Assembly: GCA_948469885.1 (NCBI GenBank)
Contig: CAOKMT010000017.1
Span: 1 to 41,646, forward strand
Direction: 5' to 3'
From: an uncultured Sporosarcina sp.
GTDB taxonomy: Bacteria > Bacillota > Bacilli > Bacillales_A > Planococcaceae
Length of the DNA stretch: 41,646 nt
Position numbers and translations under genes: made by a program. The first letter of the stretch is position 1. The number at the start of each line of letters is the position of its first letter. The notes under the pieces are model-generated. The model was given only the letters and a program-made list of their open reading frames with translations, had not been told where the DNA came from and ran no database searches. Shown one piece after another: positions 1-7,215 of the stretch.

Positions 1-360
1 CAGCAGTTTCATCTTCGTCTACTGGTTCTTCAGTAGTCTCATCTTCATCTACTGGTTCCTCAATCGTTTCATCTTCGTCCGCTGGTTCTTCAGCAGTCTC
101 TTCTTCATCAACTGGCTCTTCAGCAGTTTCATCTTCGTCCGCTGGTTCGTCAGTATTCACATCTTCATCTACTGGCTCTTCAGCAGTTTCATCTTCGTCT
201 ACTGGTTCTTCAGTAGTCTCATCTTCATCTACTGGCTCTTCAGCAGTTTCATCTTCATCAACTGGTTCCTCAATCGTTTCATCTTCATCTACTGGTTCTT
301 CAGCAGTTCCATCTTGATCTACTGCATCTTCGGTATTTTCATCTTCATCAATTGGATCAT
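1..360 (-). repeat. Tandem 30-bp coding repeat, about 12 units
   Basis: The phase is exactly 30 bases, so two units fit in each 60-base line. Each unit encodes ten residues of the type DEDET(A/T/I)EEP(V/A). Units differ mainly at codon positions for A/T/I and by silent changes. The unit with VNTDEPA (around 140-170) and the first two units at the N-terminal end are the most diverged. The array continues past the left edge. Such arrays commonly change copy number by slippage or recombination. Confidence 0.9.
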
Positions 361-679
361 CCGCAGTTCCATCTTCATTATCCGGATCGTCTGGGTCCAT
401 GTCAGTCTTATCTTCTTCTGTTGCATCATTTTTCCAATTTTTGCTTGCGATTGCACGCATCATTTTCCCTTTTTCAGGAGAGCCTGAAATATTTGTTGCA
501 TAAAATGAAACCTCTTCACCGTGATTTTTAAATACCGGTTCGTCATTTTTTTCATCTGCCAATGCAGAAGCACCTGTACCAAACAAAGCGGCTGTCAGCA
601 TTGAAGTAGACATGACAAACGGCAAAATCTTCTTATTTGTGTTTTTCTCTTTCGGATTTGTTCCCTTTTCATTAACCAA
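1..679 (-). CDS. Acidic decapeptide-repeat exported protein (partial, C-terminus off the left edge)
   Basis: The reading frame enters from the window edge and starts at a TTG at 679-677. A TAG stop lies directly upstream in frame, so no longer start exists, and GGGAG lies about 11 bases upstream. The N-terminus is Lys/Asn rich and is followed by a hydrophobic stretch (VMSTSMLTAALFGTGASA) ending in a likely signal peptidase site near ALADE, so export is likely. About 75 residues of non-repetitive sequence then give way to at least 12 decapeptides of the form DEDETAEEPV, strongly acidic and Pro-containing. The repeat probably forms an extended, disordered stalk or a divalent-cation-binding surface region. 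I do not recognise a family. The C-terminus, where a wall anchor or functional domain could sit, is outside the window. Export and repeats are seen; function is unknown. Confidence 0.8.
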   Translation of the reverse strand, partial: MVNEKGTNPKEKNTNKKILPFVMSTSMLTAALFGTGASALADEKNDEPVFKNHGEEVSFYATNISGSPEKGKMMRAIASKNWKNDATEEDKTDMDPDDPDNEDGTADDPIDEDENTEDAVDQDGTAEEPVDEDETIEEPVDEDETAEEPVDEDETTEEPVDEDETAEEPVDEDVNTDEPADEDETAEEPVDEEETAEEPADEDETIEEPVDEDETTEEPVDEDETA

Positions 680-1295
680 CTATGATCAAACTCCCTTCGA
701 TTTTAAAAAATGAATGTTGTTTCCTAAAATAATAGCTTTTAAATGTAATTGTGATCCGTTATGTACATCTACCTCCTTTTCAAAGCACGAAAGGGTCAAC
801 TGTCGTAGATTCATTATGAAATTCAAGCGAATCTTTTTTCGGTGCCCTAACTGCATGTCCCTACAATATCAAAATAAAATAACAAGAATATCACAACCAA
901 ATCACAATTTTTTGTGGGAATTTGAGTATTTGTCATAAATGGAAAAATACGCCATTGGCACCGGTTTAAAATTGGTTAAAGAGAGAAAAAGGGGGCTATT
1001 TTATTACAATGAATGATGATCCCCCATTTTGGGGAAATCATCAAAACGCTATCAATAGTGTATTCCGTTACTTTTTTAACGTATTCGTAGGAGGTCTAAA
1101 CGAACTGACTGCTCCTGTTACAATGCGTATTTTTTGGTAAAATTTTATAACAAGTTTGTCATTTAAGGCGCGGAATACGGATCACTTTATATATGGAAGG
1201 GGTTATGAAAAAGAAAGAGGGGAAACAAAGTGAATCTGATGGTGTGAAAATTTAATGGAAAAGTGATCGGGGTTTCCACACCATGAATTGCTAGG
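680..1295. other. Intergenic region, no gene seen
   Basis: This 616-base stretch between the starts and ends of two minus-strand genes is AT rich. A 74-codon frame at 714-938 has no ribosome binding site and an unconvincing composition. An imperfect inverted repeat lies at 1015-1042 (GATGAT...ATCATC with C and G runs inside), and another at 1241-1282. The region should hold the promoter of the acidic repeat protein, but I could not pick a convincing -35/-10 pair. Confidence 0.5.
1241..1282 (-). terminator. Possible weak terminator of the luciferase-like gene
   Basis: GGTGTG at 1241-1246 pairs with CACACC at 1277-1282, and the flanking AAA/TTT extends the stem by a few pairs. It lies 14 bases past the stop codon at 1296 on the minus strand. 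The loop is long (about 22 bases) and no clean T-run follows, so this is a weak call. Confidence 0.3.
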
Positions 1296-2264
1296 TTACT
1301 TGAATACATTTATAATCCGTTCATAAGATAATCGTTTCTCTTCAAAATCATGGATATTCGTCAATATGAGCCAGTCATCACATTGGTACTGCTCCGATAA
1401 CTGAAGCAACTCTTTCTTTACGGTTGCTGGTCCACCGACAATCATTCGTTTCCGGTTGTTACGTATTTGTTCGATTTCATGATCCCGAAGCTTCATTGAT
1501 TGCGCTTCGGTGATACTAGGCACACGACTATCGAGCCCTTTTTCCACTTGAAGTAACCACACATCTTGGCTGATGGCAAGTTCCTCTGCGTGCGTATCGG
1601 TTTTACCGCAAACGATAAAAATAGCTGAGCGTGCACAAGGTTTACTTAGAAGTCCGGGTTTGAAATGATTCCGATATTGTTGATGGGCGGCTTCACCTCT
1701 TTCCGGATTTATGAAATGACCATATACATACCCAATCCCTAACTGTGCTGCCAAAGCTGCACTATTTTCCCCCAACCCTAATGAGAATAGATGAGGTGCA
1801 TGCTCCGTCCTTGGGGCGGCACGTACTTTGCCTTCTTTTCGGAGAAACGATAATAAGTCTGCTAATTTGTCTGGATAGTTTGTCGTTTGTTTTGGCAATC
1901 CATTCGCTAACAGAGTACGAATCTTTTCATTGCCGCCGGGCGAGTTGCCGACACCCGCTTCAATTCTACCTGGAAACAGGGCTTGTAATTGGAAAAGTTG
2001 GGTTGCAACTTTATAAGCACTGTATTGTGGCAATAATATCCCGCCGCTGCCTACTTTCAATGTTTGTGTATTTGCAGCGGTTGCCGCCATCATAATTTCT
2101 GGAGCGCTTGAGGCAAGTCCTTTCGTTGCATGATGTTCTGCAAACCAGTACCGTTCATAGCCTAGTTTTTCCACGGCTTTTGCCAATTTTATTGTCTTTG
2201 TTGCCATTTCCTCTGCGTTCACATTTTTAGGTTGTGCCATCTGATCTAAAATGCCGAGCTTCAT
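1296..2264 (-). CDS. Luciferase-like flavin-dependent monooxygenase (LLM class, MsnO8-type)
   Basis: This 322-residue protein belongs to the bacterial luciferase-like superfamily, which uses reduced FMN and oxygen on small organic substrates. Family marks seen are the N-terminal KLGILDQ strand, RYWFAEHH near residues 38-45, ASSAPEIMMAATAANT, the VGSGGILLPQYSAYKVA block, and FPGRIEAGVGNSPGG. These are typical of the single-subunit LLM proteins that bacilli carry in several copies. The length is normal. The ATG at 2264 has a strong GGGAGG ribosome binding site about 8 bases upstream. It appears to be monocistronic, with its back to the lipid-type operon that starts at 2528. The substrate cannot be told from sequence. 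The family is sure; the physiological role is not. Confidence 0.88.
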   Translation of the reverse strand: MKLGILDQMAQPKNVNAEEMATKTIKLAKAVEKLGYERYWFAEHHATKGLASSAPEIMMAATAANTQTLKVGSGGILLPQYSAYKVATQLFQLQALFPGRIEAGVGNSPGGNEKIRTLLANGLPKQTTNYPDKLADLLSFLRKEGKVRAAPRTEHAPHLFSLGLGENSAALAAQLGIGYVYGHFINPERGEAAHQQYRNHFKPGLLSKPCARSAIFIVCGKTDTHAEELAISQDVWLLQVEKGLDSRVPSITEAQSMKLRDHEIEQIRNNRKRMIVGGPATVKKELLQLSEQYQCDDWLILTNIHDFEEKRLSYERIINVFK

Positions 2265-2482
2265 TAGTAATCCTCCCTTTCTCTTACATTCTCGCTCATA
2301 TGCTTCGTTCTGAAAAAGAATGAGCTCATCACCTGACGCTATTGGATGCCGTGAGGATAGTCCTGCGTTTCAGGCTGTCAAAACTATGACCTTCTATCCT
2401 TTCGTGACGAAGAACAGCACGTCCGAAGAATGAGTTCCTTGTAAAACGTATAAGTATGTAAGAAGTCACTATGGACGTGTGC

Positions 2483-2488
2483 TATAAT
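2483..2488 (+). promoter_or_regulatory. Likely -10 element for the lipid-type operon
   Basis: TATAAT sits about 40 bases before the ATG at 2528. No good TTGACA-like -35 lies 16-18 bases upstream (the position reads AAGAAG), so the promoter is weak or needs an activator. The preceding 200 bases hold a partial inverted repeat (CCTGACGC near 2333 and GCGTTTCAGG near 2364) whose role I cannot assign. Confidence 0.45.
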
Positions 2489-2527
2489 TTAGCCAATTTA
2501 AAGATGTTATGAGGGGGGGATTTTGGA

Positions 2528-3133
2528 ATGGCAAGCATTTATGACATTAAGCCGCAATTTCAAAATTTATTGAGGCCAATCGTCAATCGTTTGGCGAAGA
2601 CCGGCATTACGCCGAACCAAGTAACCGTTTCTGCAATGATCCTATCATTTGTGACGGGTGGGCTTATTGCCCTGTATTACGATCATCCTTTCATTCTATT
2701 ATGGGTGCCTGTCGTCATGTTTGTCCGAATGGCATTGAATGCAATCGACGGGATGTTGGCGAAAGAGCATAATATGCAAACGCCACTTGGTAATATATTG
2801 AACGAACTGGGGGATGTCGTTTCGGATGCTGTATTGTTTCTACCGTTCGCTTTCGTACCGGGTTTTTCGGCACCGCTCATCATTGCGATCGTTATTGTTT
2901 CAATTATTAGTGAAATGACAGGTGTTCTTGGCAGTGTGATCGGTGCGAGTCGAAGATATGATGGACCGATGGGGAAAAGCGACCGCGCCTTCATATTTGG
3001 GTTATTGGCACTGGGTGCCGTAATTGGATTTTTAACTGGATGGATCATCACGGTTATCCTCGGGTTGACGTTAATGCTGATCATCGTCAATATTGGCGTT
3101 CGTGTCAATCGTGCATTGAAGGAGGTTGTTTAA
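2528..3133 (+). CDS. CDP-alcohol phosphatidyltransferase, YnbA-like variant
   Basis: This is a 201-residue integral membrane enzyme of the CDP-alcohol phosphatidyltransferase class, which joins a phosphatidyl group from CDP-diacylglycerol to an alcohol. The class motif D-x2-DG-x2-AR-x8-G-x3-D-x3-D is present at residues 71-96 in altered form: N71, D74, G75, A78, K79, G88, N92 and D96. Two metal-ligand aspartates are therefore Asn and the Arg is Lys, while the last Asp, the proposed base, is kept, with another Asp at 100. From memory E. coli YnbA has the same NALDGMLA and LNE.GD style sequence, so this looks like a subfamily trait rather than decay. Several hydrophobic segments flank the motif. 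It is followed with zero gap by a CdsA-like gene, as in ynbA-ynbB. The alcohol acceptor is unknown. Confidence 0.85.
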   Translation: MASIYDIKPQFQNLLRPIVNRLAKTGITPNQVTVSAMILSFVTGGLIALYYDHPFILLWVPVVMFVRMALNAIDGMLAKEHNMQTPLGNILNELGDVVSDAVLFLPFAFVPGFSAPLIIAIVIVSIISEMTGVLGSVIGASRRYDGPMGKSDRAFIFGLLALGAVIGFLTGWIITVILGLTLMLIIVNIGVRVNRALKEVV

Positions 3134-4081
3134 ATGAAGATCGCGGCTTTGTCTCAAGAAATTATGATTGTGTTAATCGGCATTTTACTATTATTGATCG
3201 TTTCGAGCCTTACTGCATTTATTTTGACAAAAACGAAACCGGAAAAAGATTTCACTGAAATTAATCTAAGGATCAAGTCGTGGTGGATGATGGCGACTGT
3301 TTTTACTTTTGCGATTTTGATCAATCACAATATATCTTTAATCTTTTTAGCATTTTTATGTTTTTTGGCGTTGAAAGAGTATTTGTCCTTGATTCCGACA
3401 CACCGGGCGCATCGTCAAATTTTGTTTTGGGCTTATTTAGCGATTCCCATCCAATTTTACTGGATTTACATTGGTTGGTACGGCATGTTCATCATTTTCA
3501 TCCCGGTTTATATGTTTTTATTTTTGCCAATACGCATGCTTTTGATTGGGGAAAATAAAGGGTTTTTACGAACGATGGGTTCTGTTCATTGGGGTTTGAT
3601 GTTGATGGTTTTCGGGTTAAGTCATTTAGCTTATTTACTCGTTTTGCCAGGGACGACAGGGGCGAATGTGGCTAGTGGAACAGGTCTTGTTTTGTATATT
3701 GTCATTTTGACGCAATGTAATGACGTCGCCCAGTTTATGTGGGGGAAAACGTTGGGCAAACATAAAGTTCTTCCTCGTGTCAGCCCGAATAAGACGTGGG
3801 AAGGGTTACTAGGTGGAATCGCTACGACGATGGGGTTAGCTTTATTGCTTGCGCCTCTTTTAACGCCATTTGCCTTATGGAGTACGCTTTTTTCTGGATT
3901 TGCCATTAGTTTGGCCGGATTTATCGGCGATGTTAATATCTCTTCATTAAAGAGAGATTTAGGCATTAAAGATTCGGGACAGACGATTCCAGGGCATGGG
4001 GGGATTTTGGATCGTGTCGATAGTTTAACGTATACGGCGCCTTTATTTCTTCATTTTGTACGTTATTTTTACTTTGGATAA
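3134..4081 (+). CDS. Phosphatidate cytidylyltransferase family protein (CdsA/YnbB-like)
   Basis: This 315-residue polytopic membrane protein has the CdsA signature near its C-terminus: SSLKRDLGIKDSG followed by PGHGGILDRVDS. In this family the signature forms the metal and CTP site that makes CDP-diacylglycerol from phosphatidic acid. About eight hydrophobic segments precede it. The start ATG directly follows the upstream stop codon, with GGAGG about 8 bases before it, so the two genes are almost certainly cotranslated. Because the neighbour is a YnbA-type transferase, this is probably the dedicated YnbB-type copy rather than the housekeeping CdsA, which normally sits beside uppS and dxr. It would feed CDP-lipid to the transferase encoded just upstream. 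The family is certain; the dedicated role is inferred from context. Confidence 0.9.
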   Translation: MKIAALSQEIMIVLIGILLLLIVSSLTAFILTKTKPEKDFTEINLRIKSWWMMATVFTFAILINHNISLIFLAFLCFLALKEYLSLIPTHRAHRQILFWAYLAIPIQFYWIYIGWYGMFIIFIPVYMFLFLPIRMLLIGENKGFLRTMGSVHWGLMLMVFGLSHLAYLLVLPGTTGANVASGTGLVLYIVILTQCNDVAQFMWGKTLGKHKVLPRVSPNKTWEGLLGGIATTMGLALLLAPLLTPFALWSTLFSGFAISLAGFIGDVNISSLKRDLGIKDSGQTIPGHGGILDRVDSLTYTAPLFLHFVRYFYFG

Positions 4082-4108
4082 CAAGTTCGTTGGGGAAGGA
4101 GGGTACAT

Positions 4109-4747
4109 ATGAAAATCGTGAGGCGTCTATTTTTTACAATCATCATTCGGCCTTTCATTCTAATCATTCTCGGTTTAAATGTGAGGCGGCCTGAAAATTT
4201 ACCAACGGAAGGTCCTGCCATTCTCGTCGCGAATCATAATAGCCATTTGGATACACTCGTGCTTATGACACTTTTTAAAGGAAAGAAGATTCATGGCATC
4301 CGTCCAGTAGCAGCAGCAGATTATTTTTTGAAAAACAAATGGCTTGCTTGGTTTTCCTTACATATCATGCATATTATTCCGTTGAATAGAAGACCGAAAA
4401 GAAGAGATGAGAGTTTGTTCCAAGGCGTGTACGATGCTTTGGATCAAAATGAAATCGTTATTTTATTTCCTGAAGGGTCACGGGGGGAGCCTGAAAAAGT
4501 GTCTCGATTGAAGTCGGGTATCTATTATTTATTGAGAGAGCGTCCGGATGTACCTGTCTATCCGGTTTTCATGCATGGTCTAGGGAAGTCTTTGCCGAAA
4601 GGGGAGGCACTGTTTGTTCCGTTTTTCTGCGATGTGTTTGTAGGTGAATCTTTTGCTTGGCATTCCGATAAAAAAACGTTCATGACGACAGTAGAAACGC
4701 AGATGGAAGAGCTAGCGAATGAAGGCGGGTTTACGGCTTGGGAATAA
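4109..4747 (+). CDS. 1-acyl-glycerol-3-phosphate acyltransferase family protein (PlsC-like)
   Basis: This 212-residue protein has the LPLAT/PlsC motifs in order. NHNSHLD holds the catalytic H43-x4-D48. Motif II lies around PLNRRPKRRDES. FPEGSRGEP at 120-128 is motif III for acyl acceptor binding, and VYPVFMHGLGK is motif IV. A hydrophobic N-terminal segment (about 8-24) would dock it to the membrane. The family makes phosphatidic acid from lysophosphatidic acid, which would supply substrate for the CdsA-like enzyme upstream. It starts 27 bases after the previous stop with a GGAGGG ribosome binding site. The stop TAA overlaps the next start as TAATG. The acyl acceptor could differ from glycerol phosphate. 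Confidence 0.9.
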   Translation: MKIVRRLFFTIIIRPFILIILGLNVRRPENLPTEGPAILVANHNSHLDTLVLMTLFKGKKIHGIRPVAAADYFLKNKWLAWFSLHIMHIIPLNRRPKRRDESLFQGVYDALDQNEIVILFPEGSRGEPEKVSRLKSGIYYLLRERPDVPVYPVFMHGLGKSLPKGEALFVPFFCDVFVGESFAWHSDKKTFMTTVETQMEELANEGGFTAWE

Positions 4748-5274
4748 TGCTGGCGACATTTTTATGGGGGTTCTCCGAGGCGACGTTCTTTTTTCTTATT
4801 CCAGATGTTATATTGACAGCAATCGCGCTAAAAGGATTTAAAATAGGATTTTACGCGAGTGTCATAGCACTGGTAGGTGCGCTCTTGGGCGGAAGTTTGA
4901 TGTATTTCATGGGGGCATTTCATTACGAACTTATATATGACCTTGTTGTAAGGATTCCAGCTGTTAGTGAAGAGATGTTGCATAAGGTGGAACGTCAATT
5001 ACAAGAGCAAGGGCTGTTTGCGATGATCATCGGTCCGATTGGCGGTATTCCTTATAAGACGTTTGCCATTACGGCACCATCGGCGGGCATCGGATTTTGG
5101 GCTTTCTTGCTGGCAAGCGTGCCGGCGCGTTTCATCCGTTTCTTTTTGACGAGCGCGATTGCTTCGTTCGTCGCGAATGTATGGTTGAAGCATTGTTCGA
5201 TTCGTTCATCCTATATGATTTGGTTCGTTGTTTGGGTCATCGTCTACTGCATCTACTTTTCTATCCATCTCTAG
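4747..5274 (+). CDS. VTT/DedA-like (SNARE-associated) membrane protein
   Basis: This protein of about 175 residues is mostly hydrophobic. An N-terminal helix carries FLWGFSEATFFFLIPD, a central pair of helices is rich in Gly, and the re-entrant-type segment GPIGGIPYKTFAITAPSAGIGFW is followed by PARFIRFF. The acidic residue in the first helix, the Pro/Gly-rich loop and the Arg in the last part fit the VTT fold of DedA and YqaA proteins, many of which move phospholipids or undecaprenyl phosphate between leaflets. I chose the ATG at 4747, which overlaps the upstream stop as TAATG. A TTG at 4738 is also in frame and has a somewhat better placed GGCGGG. As the last gene of the four-gene lipid cluster, it is a good candidate for flipping the lipid product; this is inference. 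Confidence 0.75.
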   Translation: MLATFLWGFSEATFFFLIPDVILTAIALKGFKIGFYASVIALVGALLGGSLMYFMGAFHYELIYDLVVRIPAVSEEMLHKVERQLQEQGLFAMIIGPIGGIPYKTFAITAPSAGIGFWAFLLASVPARFIRFFLTSAIASFVANVWLKHCSIRSSYMIWFVVWVIVYCIYFSIHL

Positions 5275-5341
5275 AAGGTTTCTATGGTAAAATGGTTATT
5301 GAATTCTAAATTGTTTGCAAACTAACGAGGGGGTTGGTTGT

Positions 5342-6994
5342 ATGCGGTATCAAGAGACGATGACGGCAGGAAAAGCGGTTGTGGAATGTATGAAAATCGA
5401 AGGGGTCGAACATGTTTTTAATGTTCCAGGAGAAAGTTTTTTAGCTGTTTTGGATGAATTGGCATCGCAAAATGAAATCCAATTATTATCTGCCCGCCAT
5501 GAGAGCGGCGCAGGGTTCATGGCTGAAGGGTATGCAAAAGTGAGTGGGAAAGTGGGCGTGGCGATGGCGACCAGAGGCGTTGGGGGCGCCAATATTTCCA
5601 TCGCGGTTCATACGGCATTTCAAGATTCGACGCCGATGGTTGTTTTTCTAGGACAAGTAAAACGCGAGTTCCGAAACAGGGAAGGATTCCAGGAAGTGGA
5701 CTTCGATCGTAATTTTAATGAGATTGCAAAGTGGACAGTGGAAATTGATGACGCAAAGAGAGTTCCTGAGCTTGTACAAAGAGCTTTTCGCGTTGCCCAA
5801 ACAGGGCGGCCTGGTCCAGTCATCGTTTCTTTGCCAGAGGACATGCTTTTGGATGAAGCGCTTATGACATTCGGGCCTGCCACGCAAAAACCAGCACCGA
5901 CGCCGAGTTTGGGAGAGTTGAAAGACTTTGAGCAGTTATTGAGCAAAGCGAAAAGGCCGATTGTCATTGCGGGCGGCGGCGTGCATCGCGCGGGGGCAAA
6001 ACAGGCACTCGCTCACTTTTTGGATAAATACAAACTACCCGTAGCGGCGGGATATAGACGGCATGATATGATCGACAATCATCATGAGGCATACATCGGT
6101 CAACTCATACTGAATGCACCGAAAACACTCGTCCAGCATATTCAGGAAGCAGATCTTGTCATTGCGCTAGGGACCCGTCTGTCCGAAGCGACTGCGCAAG
6201 ATTATAAATTATTATCGTGGGATCAGACACTCATCCATGTCGATATTGAGGCAAGTTCAATGGGAAAGGCGTTCATTCCCGATTTAATGATCGTGTCGGA
6301 TTTGGATCATGCGTTGAAGGCATTCTCGGATTTAAGTATTGATAAGAATTGGGAAGAATGGCAAACTAAGTGCCGCCGATCATTTGAAGATTTGGTGAAG
6401 ACCCGTCCCGATGAATCCATTTATAGCGATATCGCGAATGTCCTTGTCGATCAATTGCCGAAAAAAGCCATGCTGACGTTGGATGCTGGCAACTTTGCCT
6501 CTTGGTTAAATACAGGCTTACCGTTGTCAAGTTTCCATTCACTCATCGCACCGACGAATGGTGCGATGGGATACGGCTTGCCCGCCGCGGTCGGTGCGAA
6601 ACATGCAGTGCCGGATCGTCCTGTTATTGCGATTTGCGGGGATGGTGGGTTGATGATGACCATCCAAGAGATTGAAACTTCTGTAAGAAGCGATCGACCG
6701 ATTATTTGCATTGTCTTCAATAACGCAAAATACGGCACAATTCGGATGCATCAAGAGAAGCATTATCCGGGCAAAGTGATCGGCACGGATATCGGAGACG
6801 TGAACTTCGCCAAAATCGCGGAAGGCATGGGAGCCGCAGGGATAAGTGTAGAGACAAAGGAGGCGTTTGAATCGTCGTTCAAAGCAGCACTCTCACGGGA
6901 TGTGACGACGTTGATTGAAGTGAATTGTCAAGATGTCGAGTATATTGTTAGCGGAAAAACAATTCATGATTTTAGAAATGTGCCTGTCAGCTAA
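5342..6994 (+). CDS. ThDP-dependent enzyme, acetolactate synthase large-subunit-like
   Basis: This 550-residue protein has the three-domain layout of the pyruvate oxidase/acetolactate synthase superfamily. The ThDP-activating glutamate is E54 in ARHESGAGFMAEGYAK. The central domain carries AGGGVHRAGA. The C-terminal domain has the diphosphate-metal motif GDG at 433-435, ending in NN at 460-461 with the usual spacing. The length matches IlvB/AlsS-type proteins. No ilvN-like regulatory subunit or ilvC is nearby, so it is unlikely to be the main branched-chain enzyme; a 2-oxoacid decarboxylase or carboligase is equally possible. The ATG at 5342 follows GAGGGGG. An upstream in-frame TTG at 5315 would place that site inside the gene. 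A gap of 67 bases, with an extended -10-like TGGTAAAAT ending at 5293, separates it from the lipid cluster, so it may be cotranscribed or independent. Confidence 0.82.
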   Translation: MRYQETMTAGKAVVECMKIEGVEHVFNVPGESFLAVLDELASQNEIQLLSARHESGAGFMAEGYAKVSGKVGVAMATRGVGGANISIAVHTAFQDSTPMVVFLGQVKREFRNREGFQEVDFDRNFNEIAKWTVEIDDAKRVPELVQRAFRVAQTGRPGPVIVSLPEDMLLDEALMTFGPATQKPAPTPSLGELKDFEQLLSKAKRPIVIAGGGVHRAGAKQALAHFLDKYKLPVAAGYRRHDMIDNHHEAYIGQLILNAPKTLVQHIQEADLVIALGTRLSEATAQDYKLLSWDQTLIHVDIEASSMGKAFIPDLMIVSDLDHALKAFSDLSIDKNWEEWQTKCRRSFEDLVKTRPDESIYSDIANVLVDQLPKKAMLTLDAGNFASWLNTGLPLSSFHSLIAPTNGAMGYGLPAAVGAKHAVPDRPVIAICGDGGLMMTIQEIETSVRSDRPIICIVFNNAKYGTIRMHQEKHYPGKVIGTDIGDVNFAKIAEGMGAAGISVETKEAFESSFKAALSRDVTTLIEVNCQDVEYIVSGKTIHDFRNVPVS

Positions 6995-7036
6995 ATTAAA
7001 GTAGAGGCCGCTACTGTAAAATAATTAATAAGGTGA

Positions 7037-7077
7037 CCCTTTCTTCAATTCGTATTGGATTGGGGAAAGGGTTTTTT
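7037..7077 (+). terminator. Rho-independent terminator of the ThDP enzyme gene
   Basis: CCCTTTC at 7037-7043 pairs with GAAAGGG at 7065-7071. An inner CAAT/ATTG pairing extends the stem, and TTTTTT follows at 7072-7077. It is a clean intrinsic terminator 42 bases past the stop codon. Confidence 0.9.
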
Positions 7078-7215
7078 GCATATAGGGTAAATGGTGCATA
7101 CGTGAACTCTTTTTAGGGTATAGGATGACCGAGTTGAAAAACGGGGTAGCACTGCAGATATGATTTCATACATACATTTGTTCATCACTTAATCTTACTA
7201 GTGAGGGTGATTTAT

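Noticed and set aside
1-360. Evenly repeated 30-bp units, possibly a CRISPR array
   Set aside because: There are no distinct spacers; every unit is coding and encodes the same decapeptide in an open frame with a signal peptide.
714-938. Open frame of 74 codons on the plus strand
   Set aside because: No ribosome site, cysteine-rich random-looking composition, and it lies in the upstream region of a divergent gene.
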